Shown here: one piece after another, positions 10,931 to 22,118 of the stretch
How positions within the stretch are numbered: the first letter of the stretch is position 1
Layout: the number at the start of each line of letters is the position of its first letter
NCBI GenBank assembly: GCA_907165065.1
Contig: OU015541.1
Span: 10,550,501 to 10,614,500, forward strand
DNA from: Caprimulgus europaeus
Taxonomy: Eukaryota > Chordata > Aves > Caprimulgiformes > Caprimulgidae
Direction of reading: 5' to 3'
DNA: 64,000 nucleotides
Notes under the pieces: generated by a model
The model's input: the letters and a program-made list of their open reading frames with translations, nothing else
Databases searched by the model: none
What the model was told of the DNA's origin: nothing
Position numbers and translations under genes: made by a program

Positions 10931-13884
10931 GGGGCTGCCTTCTGCCCAGGACCAGAGGAGTCTGCCACCACAGCAAAAGCCACACAACCACACAGGTAAT
11001 GATGGTTCCCTGCCAGCCTGGACCACCTCCATCTGCTGCTTCACACCCTAAACTGTGCTCTGTGTTCCCTCTGGCGAGGAATGTCTTAGTCCCATGTTTT
11101 TGGATAAAACCCAGCACAAGCAAGCCATAACTGATGGTAGATACGACAAATAATGACAATCATGGGAATAGTGGCATCACATCTTCTTCAGTGTTTCTTC
11201 TGATTTCTTCTATATTTAGATATATATGCAGAGAAGACCAGAGAAGTATGGCCATATGAAGAAGTGGGCATATAAAGAAGCATCACAGGAATGTTTTACA
11301 AAGGGTAGTAACACCAGTCCTCTGCAGACTGGGAGAGTGTGACAGCCTGGGCAGTCTGAGCTCACCTGCCCAAGAACCCCCCCTGTGCTTTGTCCTGGTT
11401 CCTTTTGGTTACAAGGTCTGTGCAAACTCACCATTGCTGGGCTTTTGGGGTGTGGTTCCTAGGACCTTATCCTGATCTATTACAATTACTGTGTCTATTA
11501 ATGCTGCTGGCAGTGGTGCTCTATGTCCCCAGGTGCCTGGGCACTGTGAGGGACTGTCACATCACACGTAGATGGAGGCTTGGCTGTCTTCCTGCCTACC
11601 ATGGGGCTTCTGCAGGACTGAGGTGCAAAATGACAGCTTTTTGGGGTGAAGGTAGTTTGCTACAGGAGCCTTTCCTGCTCCTCTCCCTGCCTGTTTTTAG
11701 ATGGCATCAGAGCTTCCAGCTAAAAGCTTGTGCCTGGCAGCCCTGCCTGCTGACGGCTCTTTCACCAGCGCTGCCCACACCTGGGGAAAAAGGCTTTATC
11801 CCTCCGTCTGTAGCCTTGGCTGCAGAAATCAGCTCTCTGTGCACTTTGTAAATGAGAGGAACATCTGAGACCTGGGCCCATTTGCAGCCCAGGCTCAAAA
11901 TAGTCAGAGATGCAAATGACAGGATTTGATTGAGTCCATTTCCCAGGCAGGACAGGATATGGTCCCCTGACAGTCGTGTAGATTTGCCTCTATTCTTACT
12001 CAAAGGTCATTAAATTAAGATTTCATGAGACCCCACGCTGTTATAAATGTTGCTGAGCTCATTTCTCTCACTGGGCAGTGATTTATCTCACAGGCTTGAT
12101 AAAATGACTAAGCTAAAAAATGTCAGCCAGTGTCACCGAGTTGTAAGTAAGGTAGAAGGAACAGGAGAAGGACATGATGGATTTTCCTACCTAGGAAAGC
12201 ATTAATAGATGGTTTCTTCCTGATGTTCTCATTAGTCCTCTCTCATTCATCCTCAGGACCTGCCAAGCACAAATGACACCACTCATTCTGAACCAGAATG
12301 GAGAGCAGATGCCCCCGTGCAACCTTCCTGCCTCCAAAACTGCTTTAGACATCTCATCCTGCTTTGTAGTTGATGTATGGAAAAGGAAGGAAGCAAGACA
12401 TCACAGTACTTCAAGAACCTTATAGTATCACATCCAGCCTTGTCTCCTGAAATCTGTATACCTTCTGGCAGGAATGGTTGGGAGGAGGCAAGTGTCAGCA
12501 CCACGGTGCTACAACACAACCCTTCCTCCTTTCTCATCCAGCAGTGCAGTGGGTAGTTTACAAAAATGATGTCCTGGATTCATTTGCCCTCCTTTCTGTC
12601 TGTGAGTGGGTTGCAGACTCTTCTACTTTCTTCAATTCTAATCAAGAATATGTTTTTTCTTGAATCCTTACTCCTAGGAATGAATGCCAAAAAAATTAGC
12701 GTTGTTGCTTAGTTGTGACTGATCATGAATCACATTAAATTGCTTCTTTTCCATTATTGGACATGTTGGCTGGTCTCTGGTATGTGTTATTGAATTACTG
12801 CTCTGACAGAGAAGAAATAGCAACTGAGTGGCAAGTGAGTCCAGAAGATCCAGGAAAGAGGCAGATTTGGATGTGTCAGAGGACCATGGCCCTCTTGGTT
12901 CTCCTAATAATCAGAAAAAAAACAGAGTGTTTATGTGTAGGAGCATCCTTAGAGCAGCAAGTGGAGCAGTGGCTTTTGAAGCTTTTTTCCCAGGGTTTTT
13001 CAGCACCCCAAAATCCCAGCCATGTGTTGGGGGTACATTCAGAGCAACCCCAAGGTACCTGTGCAGCCTGTCCAGCAGACTCCAGAAAGGAAGGACCCGC
13101 TGTGCTCACTCAGTGCTGTTGTGCTGTACATGTCCAGCAGAGCCATCTTGCTTGGGTTGTACCAGACCTACTGTGCACAGTCCTGAGCAGGGAAAAACGG
13201 GGAAGAGAAATATGGGAGCCCCAACACAATCCTCCAGCATAGCAGAAGGCTTCACACCAGCAGAGATATGGTCCCAAGGCATCGATCATCATGAAGATTG
13301 TTCAGAGGACAAGAGCTAGCCAAGAATGTGAGATGCAGAGGAGGTTAAACGTGGGCTGAGGGAGGCCCTGTGGGTATCAGGATGTTGCAAAGGTGCTTGT
13401 TTCTAAAACACTTTTGTGGGCAGGACCATAAGCCATGCTTGAGCCATTTTTTTGTTTCTTTCCTCTTAGGTTCACAACTTTCTCCTGGGTTCACAAAACT
13501 GAACATGGTGGCAAAGCAATTAAATGAAGGGAAAAACAATGGGCACGAAATGGTGTTTGTGTGTATAGAAAACTGCATCACTGCCACTTGCTGAGCAAAG
13601 CCACTAAACCACAAATGAGGAACAGGAAAAGACAAGCAAGTTGACATTGTACCTTTATGTGACCCGTCACATGCAGACCACGTGGCTGCACTGACAACAG
13701 CAGAAACACTTCTTTCTTTTGCTCTTCCATATGGTTACTCTGAGGAGCTTATAGATGCTGGAATGTTGGCTTTCCCATCTCACACTGCTTTCCTGTTGTG
13801 GTAGTGGTGTCGTTGTATCCTGGTTTAAGGTCATAATAAATGAAGCAAGACCAACCTTGGAATGTAAAATGTCTGTCAATATCT
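10931..13884. other. Noncoding stretch, no gene recognised
   Basis: About 3 kb of unique-looking sequence. Two overlapping + strand frames of 161 and 163 codons at 12757-13319 share no features with any family I know and lack matching splice structure. I see no element boundaries such as terminal repeats. Confidence 0.5.
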
Positions 13885-14212
13885 GAAATGTGAGGGCCAC
13901 ATGGATGGGGCCAGGCTCTTCTCAGTGGTGCCCAGTGACAGGACAAGGGGCAATGGGCACAAACTGGAACAGCAGAAGTTCCAGACAAACTGAAGGAAAA
14001 ACTTCTTCACTGTGAGGGTGCCGGAGCCCTGGGCCAGGCTGCCCAGAGAGGGTGTGAAGTCTCCATCTCTGGAGATGTTCAAACCCACCTGGACACTTTC
14101 CTGTGCAACCTGGTGTAGGGAACCTGCTCTGGCAGGGGGGTTGGACTGGATGATCTCCTGAGGTCCCTTCCAACCCCACCAGTCTGTGATCCTGTGATCC
14201 CGTGATTCTTTA
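13885..14212 (+). mobile_element. CR1 LINE fragment, 3' end, + orientation
   Basis: A 5'-truncated CR1 retrotransposon. Diagnostic blocks in order are CCAGGCTCTTCTCAGTGG, GACAAGGGGCAATGGGCACA, CAGGCTGCCCAGAGAGG, TTGGACTGGATGATCTCC and AGGTCCCTTCCAACCCCACC. They are followed by the terminal CTGTGATCC/CGTGATTC tandem octamer-like repeats expected at a CR1 3' end. It is very similar to the copy at 48458-48640. Confidence 0.95.
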
Positions 14213-17200
14213 GATCTACCTGTCCAGATTCCTCATTTCCTCACACCATCACAGCTATGATACCACTACGACTACAAGGCCTAAACAAGGACATATGTGC
14301 TCAAAAGCTCATCTCAGTTTTCAGGGTGGATCAGTTAGTCTGTGAAGAGATATCCTCTCTCCTGCATCTCCGGGTTTGCCTTTCCTCTGTCTGCAGCTGA
14401 TGGGTCTCAGGTCTGAGCGCAGCTCTGGGACATCTAGTGGCTGGTGGCACTTGCAGTTCCAGGGCTCATGGCAGTTTTGCAACGCTTCCTGCAAGAAATC
14501 TGGCAGAAAGCTGATTTAAAATAAAAAGACACACTCTGTCTCAGTCCCTGGAGCTACAAGTACAGATGACTTCATTCCCTGATGCATTTATGTTTGCAAA
14601 ATGTTTAAGCGTGCCTTTGTGGTGGTTTTGTTATCCCTTTGCATCTCAAACTCACCCAGCTTGGGGAGCCATCTTCTGCTATTCTCATTTCATCGTTTCT
14701 TTACCACAGTTGCTTCTTTATTAAGAGCTTTTTGTGTTCCAGGGCAGCTGGCATTAACATAGATAATTAGATAATGTTTTGGCAATCCACTGGTAAACGC
14801 ATTAGCACGTTCCCATGTACTGTCCTGGCCTCTGGCTGCTCTGTGAGCATTCAATAAATGAATCAGGCCTGAAATAACGATGTTCTGCAGAACCAGGCAG
14901 ATCTCCAATGTGAACAGGGAAGTCTCAGCTGGGATTTTCAAGAAAGCCTCAGGCTGTTATGGGTCCCAATCCTGATTCCTGCAGGATTCACCTCAGTCAA
15001 GAACTAAAGGAGTCAAAAAGAAGCAACACTCCCAGTGTGTTTTTCTGAACCTGGACAGTCTCAGACCAGCTGTAGCATCCTGGCCAGAGATCTGGTGACA
15101 GCTGGTGGCTTTCTGGGAATTTGAGCAAAAATCCAGCTATGTCTTCTCTTCAGCCTTTAATGCAGCCTATTCCTTTTCAACCCTGATGACACCTATTAAC
15201 CCTGGGCAGAGGAAAGAGCTTATCTCAACCAAGGAGAATGGCAGGCTACCAGGAGAAATGATACAGCACTGAAAGGGGCTGTGTAACCCTGGCCATCATT
15301 TCTGATTTCATGTTTGTGTCTGCACTGCTCCAAAAAGGTGACCTTATAATTTTTTTCATCTCTACAAACATTAAGAAGTGGATTGATTTTCCCTGATTCT
15401 TACCTAGGAATCCTGCTGAGGAAACTCAGATGGCCCATGATCAGCCCCACTGACTTTTTTCCTGCTCTCCTCCTGGAAGGTGGGACTAACCCACACTGCT
15501 GGGAGAACAGTGCTGATGATGTTAAGCAGTTTCATTAAAAGGCAAGTGTCAAAGGTGACTCATTTGGAGAGTTTCTCCCAGAGTCAAAGGGCTGCTTAAA
15601 TTGTTTCTTCAAAAAAACAAGTGAATCTGCAAAAAGCTGACTTGCAGAGAAAACAAACCTCAGGGCACCTCAACTCTGCGCTGTTGCTCACATCAAGAGG
15701 TCGCTGTGAAGAAACTTTTTAGTCACAGTGTTCTTTACTTGTGCCTGGGACAAAAACATGGTCTGTGGTTGGAAATCTTACCCTGGTTTCCAAATGTGTG
15801 TCACTAGATAAGACTCAAAGCTAAAATAAATCTTGATTTTGGAATCTCTTTCATGTTTTGCCAGATCAGACTGTCTTGCAGTTCGGCAGAGAGATGACAT
15901 TTTGTTTTGTAAATACCCACAGACAGAACTTGAGATTCCCCTGAAAGGTTTTACAGCTTTCTGAAAAAAAAAAACCCTAGATCAAATCTAGTAACATGTT
16001 GAATTTGGTTACTGAGATTTCAGGAAGATCAGTGTGATGAAATGTCCTTAGTTTGCCTTTGGGAGAAATGGTACCTTCATTATAACAAAACAGCTTTTTC
16101 ATATGGAAATAGCAGGTGGCAGGAGTAAAAACAGACTTTCATTTTCAGGGAAACAGATGGAACAATTCCAAGAGAAGTGGAATAGCAGAGCTAGGTTGGA
16201 ATTGTTTGCAGTTTTATTCTGCAAAAATATTCTACATGATGGAAGTGAGAGAAGGAGTCACCCCATACCCTCTGTGTTTATCAGTCCTATCAGTACACCT
16301 CAAATACAAGAATCTGCTGTAAGAACAAGAGTTTAAATATAAATTAGGAAGAAATCTAGTTCAGTTTGTTTGGGAAAGCCCTAGAAAGACTATCCCATAG
16401 CTGCACATGGAACTTCTGGAGAGAAAAAGCAATTGAGAGCACTGAATATACAAAATAATCCCTAGTGCCAGTGTCAGACAACACTGAACTCTCAGCTCTC
16501 AGCACTGTGATTTATTAATCCTTTTATCAGACCTATGCCATCCTCTGAATTATTTTCCAGCTCTGACTGCTAGTAAGCATTTCCTGGGAAGCTGTGGACT
16601 GTTAAACTATTAGTGGTCTAGTGGTAGGTGCTTATTAAGGAAAAAGACACCTTGAGCTACAAACTAGAATAAAGAACAGAAATCCAGCTGAAGACTTGCC
16701 ACTTCAGAGCTCTCACCCTGACTTCCCTGAGAAAAGTGAAGTTTTTGAGAGTCATTTGTACTGGAGGCAGAGGAATGGTCATCTCCTCTTCTTCAACTGA
16801 TTCATCACACACCAGAATTTGAGATTTGAGACAGAAATGGCAGGAGAGAAATTCTGGTCCTATTTCGGAGCAGATAAAACTCCACTCTGTGCTGTAAATT
16901 CCTTTTGAAAGTCAAGGTTTGCACATGGTGAAGGCTAAATATTTCATGCCTTTATTCTAATTATAAAGAAACTTTTCAGAGCTCTAGGCAACTTGTATAG
17001 TTCTTTAAACTTCAGCTTTTTAGGCCTTCAGATAGTTCCTATTTAAAAGGAGCAAAGCAAACACCAGAACCCCAGGCTGGACTTTGAAGTATGGCCTGAA
17101 ACAGACACATATTGCTGTGCAAGGAGCTGCCTTTCCCCAGAGACATTCAGAGAATACATCACACGAGGCTCCCCTATGCTTTATACCAAAGAAGGAGCTC

Positions 17201-20200
17201 CACCACTCCATGTATTACAGAGAGGTTTCTCCTATATTTGCCATAAAGGGGCCCAGTCTTGTCTCAACTGATCTCACCAAACCCCAAAGGGATCTGTCCT
17301 CCTGCCAAACAGAGGTTTCTCCTTTGGCTGCATCTCCCCACGAAGTCCAACTGATCTGCACCCTCTGAGGACTGAAACATTATGAGCATTTTAACAGATC
17401 TAACTCTGATTACAACAGGGAGGTGTATTTCTTCCATAGCTACTTTTCTAGCAGAAATCACACTTCAAAGGCACCTGGAAGATAGCTGGTGGTGAGGAAG
17501 CTGGAACTCTGCGAGCCCCAGGCAGCCAAGCCTTGGAACTGCCACAGGCTTGGAAGATCTGCACAGCAGACTGGTATTAAATACCAAGAGAGAAAAGAAT
17601 GAGAAATCAGGAAATGGAATAGTATTGGTATTTCCTAAAGATCAGAGTTTCCTATAAAGTGAATGCTTGCCATGCAATTTCAAAATATCAAGACATTTGC
17701 CTTTCTTTAGGACTTGTCAGAAACAGCTAATAAATAAAGGTTGGGGCTGGGGAAGTTATCTCTTCAGACCTCTCTTAACGTGCTGCTTTGAGACTGGATT
17801 TCTTTAAGGTCATGGAGTTGGCAGCTTTGAAGGGCTTGCTATGTGTTCCTTGGCTTGGATTTTTTCAGGCATTACCTGGCATCAGATGTACACGACAACT
17901 CTGCAGGTCTCAGCGGCTACAAAATTTACAGCAATGTGTTCTGTCCCATTTCTGCTTGGTTTCTGCACAGCCAGTATTTATGAGCCAAACATAAATTACC
18001 TGAGTTTAATTCATGACCCAGAGTTCAGTGCATTTCCCCAGAAATAGCATTCTCTGTTTGGGACACTACTGCCAAACTTGCATTCCTGGAGCTGAATTCC
18101 TATCCCATCCAAGACATTTGTTCTACCCATATTTCCCATCATATTATTTTATACTATTTAGGTCATTTATATTTTCACACTCTCACAGTTACTTCTTTAA
18201 TGTTGCTTTGTTGCTTTGCAATTATGTTCTTAACTTTGTCCTCTAAAGTCACCTTCAGACCTTTAAACACTTTCAAATTAAAATAGCCATTTGACTTCAG
18301 TCCAAATTGCATTTAATAGAAAAGCTGTACTAAACCCCTTTCATTCCTTGGCCAGAAAGAAGAACTGAAAGATGCCCAAACAAAGTATTATTTAGTCTAG
18401 CATTTAGCTGGCAGGGACCATGAGGAAAACCTGCTGCTCTTTGCTTTAAATGTTGCTTTAATTAAAGTTAATAATAATGTTAATGTTAATTCTATCCTAT
18501 GAAAGATGTTTATCCCTGATCCCAGTTTGGTTGTAAATTTAATTCTAACTCAATTCTAGTTTTAACTTCATCACAGCTGCCTGTAATATCACAAGCAGTT
18601 TATGTACAGAGAAAATACAAGACAGACATGAAATGGAGAAATTCTTCCCTTGGGGCTTTTTGATTTCCTATTGCAGAAATATTCATGAAAAAAATACTGA
18701 TTGTTTTCCTGTTTTGTGTTCTGTGTTGCTTCCTTACAATCCTCCTGATCTTCAACATGCACAGTTCAAAGCAGCACCACAACCAGCACTGTCAAATGAT
18801 GACAATACACTGAGCAGACTGGAGATCCCAGCCACCAGCTCCAGCAGGGCAGCCGTGATAGCTCTCACAGACCACTGCGCTAATTCCATTTGGGATCCAT
18901 CACCTAATATTTATTTACTGATTTACCTAATAATTATTTACTGATCTGGGAGATCCAGCTCTAGAACAACTGAAACATCCAGACTGTAGGCTTTCATACA
19001 TAGAGCAGAAGATAGAGGAAATGAGTAACAGAAGAAGCAAGAAATAAAATAGACTTAGTAGGTAATGATTACATTTTGTGAGTGTTTTTCCTACAGCATT
19101 AAAGTGTAGCACCTTCCCTTTTCATTCAGAGAAAGACTGCTGGGTAACCAGGGAGACATCAACTGCAGGGACACTGATCATGCAGTGCCATCAACTGTTT
19201 GCTTCTGGTATCCACATCATCTGAGACCCACTGCTGTCCACAAAAACGACCGAGGAAAATACAAAAACTGAGCAACTCATCAGGATTTTATTTCTGAATG
19301 AAAGTTTGTCAATTTAAATACAATATTGTGCTACAAATCTCAGCTTTGCTCTTCTTGTGCAAGAAGCCAGACACCTGAGGGCAGGTACCTTGCTGTTGAG
19401 AGCAGCAACTGAAGCAGCTCCACCACTTGTGCCATCTGCTGGGGACAACTCAAGCTTGGCTCAGGGAACAGACCCAGCCCTCCTTGTTCGGCAACAGCCC
19501 GGCTTTGACAATGAGGTTGTTCTGCTTCTTTTAACTATTAGTGATGTGAAGGAAACTTAATGCTAGAGAAGCATTTTGAAGACTGAAACCCCCTCTTTGT
19601 AGTGAAAGCAGTTTGAAAGACAGGAACAAACTGTGCTCTGTCCTCTGCAGAGAGGCTTCTTCTGAAGTGAAGCCTGAAGGGCCTCCACCTCCGCTGTGGG
19701 CTGTCTACTTTTTTGGGGAAGAATCCTGTGATTTCTTTCCTTGTGGTTTTACTCCATGTGTGCCTACAGCTCACCGTGAGCACGGCAATCGGGGTGCTCC
19801 CGGCGCAGATGTGCTGCTCTCCGCAGAGCAGTGGCAGGGTTAACGCCGAGCCCCTGATAGACCCAAGCACCATTTGTACTTCTTTGTGCTTATTTACACA
19901 AAACGTGTCTCTCTGGGAAAACACAGAGCAGTGTTTTCTACTGCAGAGCCAGGCAGGTGGGTCTCTGTGCTGAGCTTGTTTATTCATGGACCAAGGCTGT
20001 TCCTGAGATAAAGGCCGGTCATGCACAGAGTTTTGGATCTCCTGTCTCAGATCTCTGGAGCTTCTGCCCTTCACCCTCTGAAAGGTGACACTCCAAAAGA
20101 CTTGCTGCTGTTGACATATGTTTCAGAGCCTGGAGAAACCACAGGATGCATTGCTTATCCCTCCCACTGAGCCAGGCGTGCAAGGGAAGGAAGACTCCAG

Positions 20201-21380
20201 GGTAAGACGAGCTGATAGATGAACGAACTGTTTTATTAACACAGTTGTCTCTTGGTGGCCTCTGGGACCCAGCCACAGGAGTGGCAGCACACTCTGTAGA
20301 AGCAGAGGGTGACTGCTGTGACTATACAGTGCTGAATTGCTCTACCTGGAGAGCACAACAGAGAATGGACAATCCAAAAATACCCACTAAAGAGGATTGC
20401 AAGCACTTCAGAGGTGATGGTTGGAATTTGATCTGGGCAAACTGGAGAAGGAGCATGAAGGAAGCTGGGTGTACCTTGCTGGGAGTGGGAGGCATGAGCT
20501 GTGACAACGTGGGCAGGGCAGCGATGAGCAGGCAGCAAGGTGAGGTTGAGGGAGGTACAGCAGGTGACTACATGAACAGGTGACAGTACACTTCTACAAA
20601 CCAAGTATTCTCTGGGGATATAAGCGAAAGGAGTGTTGAATGCAGGTAATTCTGCCATGAATCAGCACTCCTGAGGCCGCAGCAAGAACACTGGGAATGG
20701 CCCAGGTGGAAACCAGGAAAATAGGGGCTATGGAGAAGATCAGGGACAAAAATAAGTTTCACCTAGAAAAGAAAAAAACAAGAGAGAGAGATGACAATAA
20801 CTGATCTAGCTGAATCAGTGTTTGCAGCTTAAGATAACTCACGAGTGCCAAGTAATTTTCCTCCTGACTTTCCAGAGTAATTAACCTTTGGACCAAGACT
20901 AAGCAGGAAACTAATGAAGTCCTTCCATCACTGAAAATGAATCTGACAGTGACATTGACAGGACCGGGATTGTATCTGAAAGTATAAGTGAAGATTGGGC
21001 TCAGGGATCCTGTAATTGAACAGAGTGCCTTTCAGCCCCAGGAACAACGCTTTGACAAGCAGTGCTGCTATAAACCCGAGACGTGGGAGTGGGGTTGGGG
21101 TGTGCAGTCACTTATCCAAGAGGATTGATTATATGCATAATAAAATGGAACGCTTTTCCTGTGATTCCTTCTTGGAGACCAAGCTAGACTTTTCCTCATG
21201 CCACAAAAATGCTCTCTCTTGCCATTTCTCTCGTAAATGTCATTTATTACAGTTGCACAAAACTTATCTAACTGATAAAGATCTTGGGCTTTTTTTCAGT
21301 GAAAACTTGCAATTTAAATTGTAGGGAGGAGCCACTACTAACAGAGTGTTTAAAGCTAATCCTGCAATTCACAGCAATTG
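14213..21380. other. Intergenic sequence upstream of YWHAB, no gene recognised
   Basis: About 7.2 kb, more AT-rich than the first 13 kb. Notable spots are a TAAT-rich stretch around 14690-14900 and a run of GTTAAT-like words near 18465-18500. No exon of a known protein was seen. RIMS4, the expected neighbour in mammals, was looked for and not found. Confidence 0.5.
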
Positions 21381-21906
21381 TGAGCGTTGGCTCGTGTGAC
21401 GGTGGCAGAGGGGTCCCTTATCGCGAGGTTCAGCCGGGGAACAGTGGTGGAAAATGGCAGCAAAACCAACAACTGTTGCCTGTTTTCTTCTTGCTCGAGG
21501 AGCTGCTGCAGATCCCACACACCCACCCGCCCTTTATGGCAGCCGGCACGGACCAGCGCCGCGCCAGGGACTGCGCTCCGCGGCCAAGACAAAGCCCCGC
21601 GGTCTGCGGGCGCCGAGGCCGCACGAGCACGCGCTGCTCTGGGGGGTTTACTCAGCAGCCGGGGGCTCACAGCCCTTCCGCCACCAACGGCCCGAGGGGG
21701 ACCGGGAGGGCCGGGCTGAGGACAAGCCCCGCTGGGCGGGCCCTGGGTGCCGATGGGCGCTCCGGGGCCGCTCGGGGCGGGGCAGCGGCGGCTGAGGGGG
21801 TCAGGGAAGGGGGAGGGGGGGGGGGTGGCGGGAGCGCGCACAGCGGCGGGCGGAGGGGGGCACGCGCACGGCTCCCCCCATCAAGGCGAGTGGACTCCCC
21901 CCCCCC

Positions 21907-21920
21907 GTCGCTATAGCAAC
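21907..21920. promoter_or_regulatory. X-box (RFX)-like palindrome in YWHAB promoter
   Basis: The 14-mer GTCGCTATAGCAAC has two half-sites resembling GTNRCC and RGYAAC, the pattern bound by RFX factors; the left half has one mismatch (T for the final C). It lies about 25 bp upstream of a CCAAT box. Confidence 0.4.
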
Positions 21921-21945
21921 CGAGAGCCGGCTGGCGCCCGCCGGC

Positions 21946-21950
21946 CCAAT
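21946..21950 (+). promoter_or_regulatory. CCAAT box in YWHAB promoter
   Basis: CCAAT in the context GCCCAATGGG, roughly 60-100 bp upstream of the likely transcription start region of exon 1. NF-Y binding is inferred from the motif only. Confidence 0.45.
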
Positions 21951-22009
21951 GGGGAGGCGGGAGGGGCGGTGGCGCCCCCTGGCGCCGGAAGGGGCGTGTC
22001 GGCGGCGCC

Positions 22010-22118
22010 GGAAGCGGGGCCGCAGCGCCGCAGGGTGTGTGTGCGTGCGCCGAGCGGCCGCCGCGCTCTAGTCGCCTCGCCCCGCCGGGATCCAGGCCGC
22101 CGCCGCCGCCCCCGCCAG
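22010..22118 (+). other. YWHAB noncoding exon 1 (5'UTR), start approximate
   Basis: The right edge is a clear donor, CCGCCAG followed by gtgagg at 22119, inside the CpG island and after a CCG-repeat-rich leader typical of this family's 5'UTR. It would splice to the acceptor at 29955. The left edge (transcription start) cannot be placed from sequence and is only a guess. Confidence 0.6.

Noticed and set aside
12757-13319. Overlapping 161- and 163-codon frames, considered as a possible retroelement or gene
   Set aside because: Two frames open at once over the same bases, no conserved motif, no terminal repeats.
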